Source of the DNA: Desulfuromonadales bacterium | GTDB lineage: Bacteria > Desulfobacterota > Desulfuromonadia > Geobacterales > Pseudopelobacteraceae | NCBI GenBank assembly: GCA_013349325.1 | Contig: DUZX01000036.1 | Coordinates: forward strand, 1 to 39,246 | DNA length: 39,246 nucleotides | Direction: 5' to 3' | Part shown: piece after piece, positions 29,012 to 36,442 of the stretch | Layout of the letters: each line of letters starts with the position of its first letter | Numbering within the stretch: position 1 is the stretch's first letter | The notes under the pieces: generated by a model | Databases searched by the model: none | What the model saw: the letters and a program-made list of their open reading frames with translations, nothing else | What the model was told of the DNA's origin: nothing | Translations under genes and position numbers: made by a program

Positions 29012-29599
29012 ATGAAACGAATACACAACAAAGAAGATATCGTTCAGGTCGGCCTCGACATTGTATTAAGCAGAGGGTTCAATGCGACCGGTGTCGAAGC
29101 GATTCTGAAGCAGGCAAACATTCCCAAAGGGTCGTTTTACAACTTCTTCTCCAGCAAGGAAGAATTTGCCCTGGCGATCATCGACAAATTTGTCGCAGAC
29201 AGGGTTGAAACGCTCTACCCGATTTTCAGCGATGAATCTTTGCTACCCTTGGAGCGCGTCAAAAGAAGCTTCGAAGCATTAATTGCAGATTTTGAAGGTA
29301 ATGACTGCTCCAAGGGATGCTTGCTTGGCAACCTGGGCCAGGAGATGTCAGATCACTTTGAAAACGTCCGGCAACGCCTTGAGCAGGCTCTGCAAAGCTG
29401 GACAATAGGCTTGTCAGGTTTACTTCTGCAAGCACAGTCGGAACATACAATCTCTGCGGATATGGACGCGGAAATGCTGGCAGAAAATCTGATCGCATCA
29501 TTCCAGGGGGCACTGCTTCGCTCCAAGGTTAAAAAGTCATCCGAGCCGTTACGGAATTTCATTCATTTTTATTTTGATAGATTCCTTGCCCGGAAATAA
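29012..29599 (+). CDS. TetR/AcrR-family transcriptional regulator (NemR-like)
   Basis: A 195-residue TetR protein. The N-terminal helix-turn-helix spans about 10-55 (GVEAILKQANIPKGSFYNFFSSKEEF), where PKGSFYxxFxSKE is the strongest family signature and is shared with the NemR/AcuR branch. The C-terminal ligand domain contains one Cys pair (DCSKGCLLGN near 96), a possible electrophile or redox-sensing site by analogy with NemR; this is inference. There is no Shine-Dalgarno. It probably represses itself and the three downstream units carrying TAGACCGGTCTA. Confidence 0.9.
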   Translation: MKRIHNKEDIVQVGLDIVLSRGFNATGVEAILKQANIPKGSFYNFFSSKEEFALAIIDKFVADRVETLYPIFSDESLLPLERVKRSFEALIADFEGNDCSKGCLLGNLGQEMSDHFENVRQRLEQALQSWTIGLSGLLLQAQSEHTISADMDAEMLAENLIASFQGALLRSKVKKSSEPLRNFIHFYFDRFLARK

Positions 29600-29637
29600 T
29601 AGTAGCAGTTAACCGTTTTTTTTTGATTTGTATTACA

Positions 29638-29649
29638 TAGACCGGTCTA
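29638..29649 (+). promoter_or_regulatory. Operator palindrome TAGACCGGTCTA (copy 1)
   Basis: A perfect 12-base palindrome, 27 bases before the SDR start codon and after a nine-base T-run. Its half-site TAGAC matches the half-site in the tetR operator (TAGAC-N6-GTCTA), but with a shorter centre (TAGAC-CG-GTCTA). The same sequence occurs at 36401-36412 and, with one change, at 31916-31927. Confidence 0.75.
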
Positions 29650-29676
29650 AGCGAAATATTGTTGGAGGTAAACACA

Positions 29677-30462
29677 ATGAAAACAAGAGACAAATCATGG
29701 GTCCTCATCACGGGTGCTTCAAGCGGTTTCGGCGAGGAGTTTGCCCGCCAATATGCCGGGCAAGGGCATTCTCTGGTCCTGGTAGCGCGCCGGCTGGACA
29801 GGCTTCAAGCACTCGCCGAGGCGCTACGCCAACAGAACCGGATCAATGTCATCGTGGAGCAGGTCGATCTTTCGGATATTGAGGCAGTAACTGGGCTGCA
29901 TCAGCGGCTCCTTGAGCAAGGCATTGCGATCGATATCCTGATCAACAACGCCGGTCACGGACTTCACGGCCCGTTTCTCGATGCCCGGCTGGACACGGCC
30001 CTGGCGATGGTGCAGCTGGATATTGCCAGCTTGACCGCCATTACCCATGTTTTTGCGCAAGACATGCGCAAGCGTGGGCGCGGGAAAATTCTGCTCGTTG
30101 CCAGTCTGTTGGCCTATCTGGGCGTGCAAAACTTCGCCGTCTATGCGGCCGCCAAGGCCTACGTATTGGGTCTGGGGGATGCGCTTCATCGCGAACTCAA
30201 GCCCGACGGCATAACGGTGACGACGCTCTGTCCTGGTATGTCAGAAACCGGATTCGCCACAGCGGCGCATCAGAAGCTCACGCCCGCGTTGCAGCAGTTG
30301 ATGATGAAGCCGGCGCCCGTGGTGGCCGCCGGTATCCGCGCGTTGCAGGCCGGACGCATCAGTATCGTGCCGGGCTGGGCCAACAAGGCTACTACGATCT
30401 TTATCTGGGCAACGCCGCGCTGGCTGCACCAGGCAGTTATCTCACGCATCATAAACGGATGA
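29677..30462 (+). CDS. Short-chain dehydrogenase/reductase (SDR)
   Basis: A 261-residue classical SDR. The cofactor motif TGASSGFGEEFARQ lies near residue 12, NNAG near 90, and the catalytic Tyr-Lys are in YAAAKAY near 158 with the upstream Ser in LLVASLLAY. The early ARR motif suggests NADP(H). The start at 29677 follows a GGAGG site; an in-frame TTG at 29659 is unlikely. The stop overlaps an in-frame ATG of the next frame. A substrate cannot be assigned. Confidence 0.9.
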   Translation: MKTRDKSWVLITGASSGFGEEFARQYAGQGHSLVLVARRLDRLQALAEALRQQNRINVIVEQVDLSDIEAVTGLHQRLLEQGIAIDILINNAGHGLHGPFLDARLDTALAMVQLDIASLTAITHVFAQDMRKRGRGKILLVASLLAYLGVQNFAVYAAAKAYVLGLGDALHRELKPDGITVTTLCPGMSETGFATAAHQKLTPALQQLMMKPAPVVAAGIRALQAGRISIVPGWANKATTIFIWATPRWLHQAVISRIING

Positions 30463-30506
30463 GTCGCAACGCCAGACAGATATATACAATATTGGAGGCT
30501 GTCTTT

Positions 30507-31844
30507 ATGGAACTGAATAATCACCCTACGGTACTACGCTATCATGAGAGAAAGGCATCAGGGACACCGCATGTCGCGGCACTAAAGCTAAGTGCTCAGG
30601 AACTGCGCGAGAAGTGCCTTGCAGCAGGCGTGGATGACGTGGGGTTTGTGGAAATTACCAATCCCTTACTGGCAGAGCAAAAAGCGGACATTTTGCAGGT
30701 ATTCCCCTGGGCCAAAACGCTCATCAGTTTTGTGGGACGGATTAACAGGGAAAACCTGAGAAGCCCCGCCCGTTCCATAGCCAGCCTCGAATTGCATAAG
30801 GTGGAAGAACAACTGGCTCATGCTGCTCATGCATTGGCGACAGCATTTGAACGAAAAGGCATCCGTGCCGCGACCCCGCCAGGCGGATTTCCCATGGAAG
30901 CGGATAACTGGCCCGGCAAGATGCAGATAGTATCGCACAAAACCATAGCTGTAGCTGCCGGACTCGGGAAAATGGGCCTTCATCGCAATGTCATCCATCC
31001 CGTGTTCGGGAGTTTCGTGTTGCTTAATACCGTATGCATAGATGCTGAGCTCGACGAATACAGCACTCCTTTAGACTATAATCCTTGTATTGACTGCAAG
31101 CTTTGTGTGGCTGCCTGTCCCACAGGCGCCATCGGTCCGGACGGATTTTTCAACCCCGTAAATTGCATGACTCATACTTATCGTGAATTGATTGGCGGTT
31201 TCACAGATTGGGTCGAAAATATCGCGGATAGCAAGAGTTCAACCGATTACCGGAGCAAAGTAAGCGACGCTGAAACCGTATCGATGTGGCAAACCCTGGT
31301 GTGCGGGCCGTGCTACAAGTCGGTCTATTGCATGGCCGTCTGTCCTGCGGGTGACGAGGTGATCCCGCAGTATCTGGATAGCAAGAAAACGTTTGTCGAT
31401 GTAGTGGTCAAACCGCTCCAACAGAAGAGTGAGACCGTGTATGTCCTGCCGGATTCTGACGCCGAGGATCATGTTCGAAGCAAGTTCCCGCATAAGAAGA
31501 TAAAGCGCGTAGGAAACGGCGTACGACCGCCGACCGTAGCACATTTCCTCGCATCCATGCCGATTGCCTTCCAGCGCCACCACTCTGAAGGATTGAGCGC
31601 TACCTATCATTTCACGTTCAGCGGCATTGAGAGGGCTGAAGCAACGGTCGTTATCAAAGACAAAACTATCAAAGTCGAGCAAGGACATGTGGGCGTTTCG
31701 GACGTTAGTGTGCATGCCGATGCAAAGACCTGGCTGCGCGTGCTTCACAAGGAAACTTCGATGATCAAGCAAATCGTTCTGAGAAGGATTCGTGTCAAAG
31801 GTCCGTTGAATCTGTTCAAGGCGTTCGGGAAATGTTTTGCATAA
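30507..31844 (+). CDS. QueG-like [4Fe-4S] protein with C-terminal SCP2-like domain
   Basis: A 445-residue protein. Residues ~30-300 resemble the epoxyqueuosine reductase/reductive dehalogenase family, including AGLGKMGLHRN (near 151) and two ferredoxin clusters, Cys194-197-200-204 and Cys266-269-275-279. Residues ~345-440 (ATYHFTFSGIERAEATVVIKD) look like an SCP2 sterol-carrier fold that may hold a lipophilic ligand. The start at 30507 has GGAGG eight bases upstream; an ATG at 30459 overlapping the SDR stop is the alternative. It is not a true QueG: the C-terminal HEAT region is replaced. Function unknown. Confidence 0.8.
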   Translation: MELNNHPTVLRYHERKASGTPHVAALKLSAQELREKCLAAGVDDVGFVEITNPLLAEQKADILQVFPWAKTLISFVGRINRENLRSPARSIASLELHKVEEQLAHAAHALATAFERKGIRAATPPGGFPMEADNWPGKMQIVSHKTIAVAAGLGKMGLHRNVIHPVFGSFVLLNTVCIDAELDEYSTPLDYNPCIDCKLCVAACPTGAIGPDGFFNPVNCMTHTYRELIGGFTDWVENIADSKSSTDYRSKVSDAETVSMWQTLVCGPCYKSVYCMAVCPAGDEVIPQYLDSKKTFVDVVVKPLQQKSETVYVLPDSDAEDHVRSKFPHKKIKRVGNGVRPPTVAHFLASMPIAFQRHHSEGLSATYHFTFSGIERAEATVVIKDKTIKVEQGHVGVSDVSVHADAKTWLRVLHKETSMIKQIVLRRIRVKGPLNLFKAFGKCFA

Positions 31845-31915
31845 ACGGAAGTTTCTAGTTTCATCTGCGACAACATAACGCAAACGCAGAAAATATTTTT
31901 TTATCGTATATCAAG

Positions 31916-31927
31916 TAGACCGGTCAA
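31916..31927 (+). promoter_or_regulatory. Operator-like TAGACCGGTCAA (copy 2)
   Basis: This differs by one base from the palindrome found before the SDR and RND units and lies about 85 bases before the small exported protein gene, in the only sizeable gap between the SDR pair and the ALDH group. It suggests that the ALDH/iron-sulfur group is a separate unit under the same TetR. Confidence 0.6.
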
Positions 31928-32012
31928 AGGTGAGATTGTACACGAAAAAAATGTATCTACGAATTCAAGGAGCATCTCCCTTGAATAATCAAACACCATA
32001 AAGGAGAAAGTC

Positions 32013-32276
32013 ATGAAAACAACTGCATTGGTAGTAATGTCGGCGTTACTGATGTCTGCAGCGGGCCCGGTTTTTGCCATGTCGCACCAGGAACGACTAG
32101 CCTGTGCGTGGACAGCCGGTAATTGCTTCGATGAAGCGAAACTCCTGGAGAAGAGGATCACGGAGATCAAGAGTGAAATCCGGAAGAATTCGAATGGCTC
32201 AGCGGAAGAGTTGAAAAAACTGGAGAATAAGCTGCAGGAGGCCACGGATCGGCTGCAAAGGGTTGAAAGCAATTAG
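32013..32276 (+). CDS. Small exported coiled-coil protein, unknown function
   Basis: An 87-residue protein with a clean Sec signal peptide: basic start MKTTALV, hydrophobic core, and AGPVFA before the likely cleavage after residue 22. The mature part has two cysteines (ACAWTAGNC, eight residues apart) and then a highly charged helical, coiled-coil-like tail (residues ~42-87). AAAGGAG precedes the ATG. It probably acts in the periplasm. I do not recognise the family; a role with the neighbouring redox genes is only suggested by position. Confidence 0.75.
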   Translation: MKTTALVVMSALLMSAAGPVFAMSHQERLACAWTAGNCFDEAKLLEKRITEIKSEIRKNSNGSAEELKKLENKLQEATDRLQRVESN

Positions 32277-32321
32277 GCGGTGACACATCAGCTGTGAATT
32301 TATTATGAAAGGGAGGAAGAC

Positions 32322-33791
32322 ATGCGCGAGTACTTAAATTTCTATCTGAACGGAAAGTGGGAGGAACCGACAGGGAGCCGCACTTGGGACGTGATCAACC
32401 CGGCCACCGAAGCGGTCGCCGGGCGGATTGCCATGGGCGAGATTGAGGACGTGAATCGGGCCGTGGCGGCGGCACGACGGGCATTCCCAAGCTGGTCGCG
32501 TACCACGCGAGAGGAGCGGTTGGCTCTTCTGGGGCGGATCATCGAGGTCTACCAGACGCGCTTCAACGACATGTGCGCGGCAATTTCCGAGGAGATGGGT
32601 GCGCCTCTTTGGGCTGCGGAAAAGGTCCAGGCAGCAGCGCCACTGGGCCAGCTCAATATTGCCATGGAAGTTCTGAAGAACTACAAGTTCGAAGAACTGC
32701 GAGGAAGCACTATGATCCAGCGGGAGCCGATCGGGGTCTGCGGTCTTATCTCTCCCTGGAACTTTCCCGTCATACTGATGATGGCAAAAGTTGCGCCGGC
32801 CATTGCCACCGGGTGCACCATGGTCTTGAAGCCGTCGGAATATTCACCATTTTCAGCTCAAATACTGGCGGAGATTCTGGATAAGGCTGAAGTCCCTCCT
32901 GGCGTCTTCAATATGGTGAATGGCGATGGCGTGACGGTTGGCGCGGCGCTCTCCTCCCATCCCGACATCGATATGATTTCCTTCACCGGCTCGACGCGCG
33001 CCGGGGTCGATGTAGCGGTTAAAGCCGCATCAACGGTAAAACGAGTCCACCAGGAACTGGGAGGGAAGAGCCCCAATATCATCCTGGATGACGCTGATTT
33101 TGAAAAAGCGGTCGCCGCAGGAATGCAGGGGGTGATGTTCAACTCGGGCCAGACCTGTCTGGCCCCAACCCGCATGCTGGTACCCCAATCGCGAATGGCG
33201 GAGGTAACGAACATAGTCTGGCGGGTTGCGGCAAATTTTAACCCTGGCAAGCCGACCGAGAACACATTCATGGGTCCGGTGGTCAACGAGCGGCAGTGGA
33301 CCAGGATTCAGGAACTGATCGGAAAAGGAATTGAGGAAGGGGCAACGCTCGTAATCGGTGGAACCGGCAAACCTGCAGGGCTTGAACAGGGCTACTATGT
33401 GAAACCTACGGTCTTTGCCAATGTCACCAACGATATGACCATCGCCCGTGAGGAAATCTTCGGGCCGGTCCTGGCGATACTGGGGTATGACAACGTGGAG
33501 GATGCCATCAGGATCGCCAACGACACCAGCTATGGACTTTCGGCTTATGTCCAGGGCGGGAATATGGACAGGGTACGGGAGGTAGGTGGACGCATCCGGG
33601 CCGGACAGGTTACCTTGAACGCCAGCGCGCTCGACATTGATCTTACGGCGCCATTCGGCGGCTATAAGCAGTCAGGGAATGGTCGCGAATGGGGTGAAAT
33701 CGGTTTCGAAGCGTTTCTCGAGATGAAGGCGCTCATTGGCTACGAGCCGGCTGCCGCTTCACTTCAGCCTAGCCGCTCCGGAAATGACTGA
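32322..33791 (+). CDS. NAD(P)-dependent aldehyde dehydrogenase
   Basis: A complete 489-residue ALDH. The catalytic Glu is in HQELGGKSP (near 250) and the catalytic Cys is in FNSGQTC (near 283). The cofactor region has ISPWNFPV and TGCTMVLKPSE, and the late EEIFGPVLA motif is present. It oxidises an aldehyde to an acid; the substrate is not readable. GGGAGG lies before the ATG. The end overlaps a relic of the CCG gene. Membership in the TetR regulon suggests aldehyde stress or catabolism. Confidence 0.93.
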   Translation: MREYLNFYLNGKWEEPTGSRTWDVINPATEAVAGRIAMGEIEDVNRAVAAARRAFPSWSRTTREERLALLGRIIEVYQTRFNDMCAAISEEMGAPLWAAEKVQAAAPLGQLNIAMEVLKNYKFEELRGSTMIQREPIGVCGLISPWNFPVILMMAKVAPAIATGCTMVLKPSEYSPFSAQILAEILDKAEVPPGVFNMVNGDGVTVGAALSSHPDIDMISFTGSTRAGVDVAVKAASTVKRVHQELGGKSPNIILDDADFEKAVAAGMQGVMFNSGQTCLAPTRMLVPQSRMAEVTNIVWRVAANFNPGKPTENTFMGPVVNERQWTRIQELIGKGIEEGATLVIGGTGKPAGLEQGYYVKPTVFANVTNDMTIAREEIFGPVLAILGYDNVEDAIRIANDTSYGLSAYVQGGNMDRVREVGGRIRAGQVTLNASALDIDLTAPFGGYKQSGNGREWGEIGFEAFLEMKALIGYEPAAASLQPSRSGND

Positions 33792-33852
33792 TGCCATTAA
33801 GGAACATCCCATAGAAATGCGGGCTATGGCGTATGCTGACTGTTTCCCATAA
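33784..33852 (+). pseudogene. Relic of the 3' end of a CCG iron-sulfur gene
   Basis: Bases 33805-33840 match 36219-36254 at 34 of 36 positions, in the same frame (HPIEMxAMAYAD), which is the C-terminus of the CCG protein encoded 2.4 kb downstream. Here the frame is a 22-codon stub starting at the overlapping ATG at 33784 and ending in CFP plus stop. It is therefore a leftover of a duplicated or rearranged CCG gene, not a working protein. Confidence 0.75.
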
Positions 33853-33883
33853 GATATTGCATGAAAAAAGAGAGGATGTGGTC

Positions 33884-34834
33884 ATGATTGAAGGCCTGCA
33901 ACCTATTGTAGATTCAGACAAAAGACATGAGTTTGAAAACGACCCGAAAGCTTTCATCGAGCGGATCATCCTTGATTATGTGGCAACCAGCCCATCCAAT
34001 CGACTCGAAAGTTTTGACGATGCCCCCATCTTCGAACCACCGATTTTCGGCTACGCCGCTGGCGACGACCCTGTCTTTGAAACATTCAAGGAGGTCGTAC
34101 ACAAAGACCATTTCACCCCTCGAGAGTTCTTCGGGAAATACCTCTCCGAGGTTCAAAAGATCGCGAACCCGGTCGTCGGCGATATCAGCGTGGTCTCGCT
34201 TGCCCTCCCTTACAACCGTGAAACAATGCGCGTCAACGCATTGGAAAATGAAGGGCCGGCGCTACGCTGGAATCACACTCGCTGGAAGGGGCAGGACTTC
34301 AATAATGAATTGGTCACTTACGTGACAGAGGTCCTCGCGGCACTAGGGATTGAGGCTGTCGCTCCGGATCAGACCCCTTTCTTTCGGATCGTCCGACCTC
34401 CTGAGCCGCTGGCCTCCACCTGGTCCCAACGGCATATAGCCTACGCCGCCGGGTTAGGAACGTTCAGCCTCAACGACGGCTTTATTACGACAAAAGGGAT
34501 TGGGGTGCGCTGCAACAGTTTTCTGATCAATGTGAAATTGGAGCCGTCAGCGAGGCGGTATACGGATCACCTAGCCAATTGCAGCTTTTACGCGTCTGGT
34601 GCCTGCGGTGCCTGCATCGACCGCTGCCCAGGCGCTGCCATCACCGCGGAAGGACACGACAAACTGAAATGCTACCAGGTGTTGTTCGTCCAGCAGAAAC
34701 CTTGGATCGACGGGATGCATGGCCCCGGCTATATCGGAGACTATGCCGGATGCGGCCTGTGTCAGACCGGGGTCCCGTGTGCAACCCGCATACCTGTCAA
34801 TGCATCACCAAGACAGATTGATGGAATAGGTTGA
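33884..34834 (+). CDS. QueG-like [4Fe-4S] iron-sulfur protein
   Basis: A 316-residue protein of the same broad QueG/reductive-dehalogenase-like type as the gene at 30507, without the SCP2 part. YAAGLGTFSLNDGFITTKGIGVR is the shared middle motif (first part of it near residue 190), and the clusters are in ACGACIDRCPGAA and AGCGLCQTGVPC. The start at 33884 has an AGAGAGG site; an upstream ATG at 33833 lies within the CCG relic and is less likely. It is probably an electron-carrying reductase of unknown substrate. Confidence 0.78.
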   Translation: MIEGLQPIVDSDKRHEFENDPKAFIERIILDYVATSPSNRLESFDDAPIFEPPIFGYAAGDDPVFETFKEVVHKDHFTPREFFGKYLSEVQKIANPVVGDISVVSLALPYNRETMRVNALENEGPALRWNHTRWKGQDFNNELVTYVTEVLAALGIEAVAPDQTPFFRIVRPPEPLASTWSQRHIAYAAGLGTFSLNDGFITTKGIGVRCNSFLINVKLEPSARRYTDHLANCSFYASGACGACIDRCPGAAITAEGHDKLKCYQVLFVQQKPWIDGMHGPGYIGDYAGCGLCQTGVPCATRIPVNASPRQIDGIG

Positions 34835-34877
34835 GCGATTTGCCCCAAAGATAAGCTGCCTAGAGGAAGGTGACGTG

Positions 34878-36260
34878 ATGGAGCATACTGATTCTAAAGA
34901 GAAAAACAACCCTCAAGAGATCCTTCGCAGCGTCATGAAATTGTGCGCCGGCTGCGACGTCTGCCGCACCCTGATGGAGGAGGATTGCGCATTTTTCCCT
35001 GAGCTCTATCGCCTTTGGGACCAGGAAAAAGAGCAAAAGGTTTCCATCACCGCGGCACAACTGCGCCACATGACCGACCTCTGTACCCTTTGCGGTATCT
35101 GCCCCTGCCCCAAAATTCCCATCCAGGTGATGAAGGCCAAGAGCCTTTTCGTCGACACTGAGGGGCTCCCCCTGGCGACCCGGCTGCTCACCTCTGTTCC
35201 GCGCATGGCCAAGCTGGCCGGTAGCTTCCCCCGGTTGACCAGGGTTTTGCAGTCGAGCAAGGCCACTGCTCCTCTGCTGCGAAAAGCGCTCAAGCTTCAT
35301 CCCGAGCGCAAGCTCCCCGTCATTCCGGCACATAATTTCTTTCATTGGGCCGAGCACAGAGGGCTCACCGCGCGCAAGGAGGGGAGTCGAAACGTCACCT
35401 ATTTTGCCGGATGCACGGCGGGCTATCTCTTTCCCGAGGTTGGCCGCTCGGTTGTCGAGGTGCTGGAGCGCAACGGAGTGGCGGTCCATGTCCCACCGCA
35501 GCAGTGCTGCGGCATGCCGCATCTAGCAGAAGGAGACCGAGACACCACTCTGGAGCTAGCTCAAGCCAACCTGGATGAGCTGCTGGCTGCGGTTCAGGCT
35601 GGCGACGAACTCATCAGCTCCTGCCCCACCTGCGGGTACTACCTGAAGGTGCTGTTAAAAGAGAGAGCCCATTATTCCGAAGCCTATAAGAAAATTGAGG
35701 GAGCCAAAGAGGCTGCGACTGCAAGTCCGCCAAGTGGTCAAGGTATCGACAAACTCAAGGCGCTTAAAAGATACGATCCCAAAAACATCTATTGTGACGA
35801 CGGCTATTTTGCGTCCCTCGATCCTCTAAGCCGCATCAACCTGGCTGAGCACCTTTCCGACGCGGGGGAGTATCTGGCCCGCCTGCACGACGCGGGACAG
35901 CTCGATGCCCGTTTCAGTGCCATATCCAAACGTGTGGTCTACTATGCTCCCTGCCATCAGCGAGAGCAGAAGATAGGCAGCCCGTACCTGGACCTTCTGG
36001 GGTTGATTCCCGGGTTGACCATCGAACCGGTGGGCAATGGCATGGATTGTTGCGGCATGGGGGGCAATTTTGGCTTCAAGGCATCTTTCCACGATAAATC
36101 TCTGGACTTGGGTCGTCCCCTGATGGAGAAGATCCGGAGCCGGAACCCTGAGGCGATTGTCACTGATTGCTTGAGTTGCCGCCTGCAGTTCGGCCACACC
36201 CTGCCGTACCCGGTTTACCATCCCATAGAAATGCTGGCCATGGCGTATGCTGACAATTAA
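34878..36260 (+). CDS. GlpC/HdrD-like protein with ferredoxin and two CCG domains
   Basis: A 460-residue soluble iron-sulfur subunit. The N-terminal ferredoxin part has Cys23-26-29-37 and Cys69-72-75-77. These clusters are unusual: the second has only one residue between its last two Cys (CTLCGICPCP). CCG domain 1 spans about 170-260 (AGCTAGY, QQCCGMP, SSCPTCGYY) and CCG domain 2 about 340-450 (APCHQ, DCCGMGG, TDCLSCR). Such proteins pass electrons between a flavoenzyme and quinone or a disulfide. No flavoprotein dehydrogenase partner is adjacent; ALDH or the QueG-like proteins may serve as donors. GAGGAAGG precedes the ATG. Confidence 0.85.
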   Translation: MEHTDSKEKNNPQEILRSVMKLCAGCDVCRTLMEEDCAFFPELYRLWDQEKEQKVSITAAQLRHMTDLCTLCGICPCPKIPIQVMKAKSLFVDTEGLPLATRLLTSVPRMAKLAGSFPRLTRVLQSSKATAPLLRKALKLHPERKLPVIPAHNFFHWAEHRGLTARKEGSRNVTYFAGCTAGYLFPEVGRSVVEVLERNGVAVHVPPQQCCGMPHLAEGDRDTTLELAQANLDELLAAVQAGDELISSCPTCGYYLKVLLKERAHYSEAYKKIEGAKEAATASPPSGQGIDKLKALKRYDPKNIYCDDGYFASLDPLSRINLAEHLSDAGEYLARLHDAGQLDARFSAISKRVVYYAPCHQREQKIGSPYLDLLGLIPGLTIEPVGNGMDCCGMGGNFGFKASFHDKSLDLGRPLMEKIRSRNPEAIVTDCLSCRLQFGHTLPYPVYHPIEMLAMAYADN

Positions 36261-36308
36261 ATTCGCCGGAGAGCCGACTGATCAGAATCCGAGTATTCAG
36301 GGGACATA

Positions 36309-36389
36309 AGAAAATATCGCTTGACTCATTAGACTGATCAGTCCAATAATAAAACCATGAAACGGATACACAACAACAGTTTTTTTTGA
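36309..36389 (+). pseudogene. Relic of a second tetR: promoter, operator and first 8 codons
   Basis: Bases 36309-36377 repeat 28964-29033 almost exactly: the -35 (TTGACT), operator TTAGACTGATCAGTCCAA with one change, ATG (36357) and codons MKRIHNN. The sequence then jumps to the region normally found after tetR, the T-run and TAGACCGGTCTA at 36379-36412, which matches 29615-29649. The frame ends after 10 codons (MKRIHNNSFF). The second tetR has therefore lost its body by deletion, leaving both flanks. Confidence 0.85.
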
Positions 36390-36400
36390 TCAGTATTACA

Positions 36401-36412
36401 TAGACCGGTCTA
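36401..36412 (+). promoter_or_regulatory. Operator palindrome TAGACCGGTCTA (copy 3)
   Basis: A perfect copy of the palindrome before the SDR, 30 bases before the RND adaptor start codon and in the same context (T-run, GTATTACA before it). It suggests control of the efflux genes by the same or a paralogous TetR. Confidence 0.75.
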
Positions 36413-36442
36413 GGCAAGTAGGCATTCAAAGGAGTGATGTGT

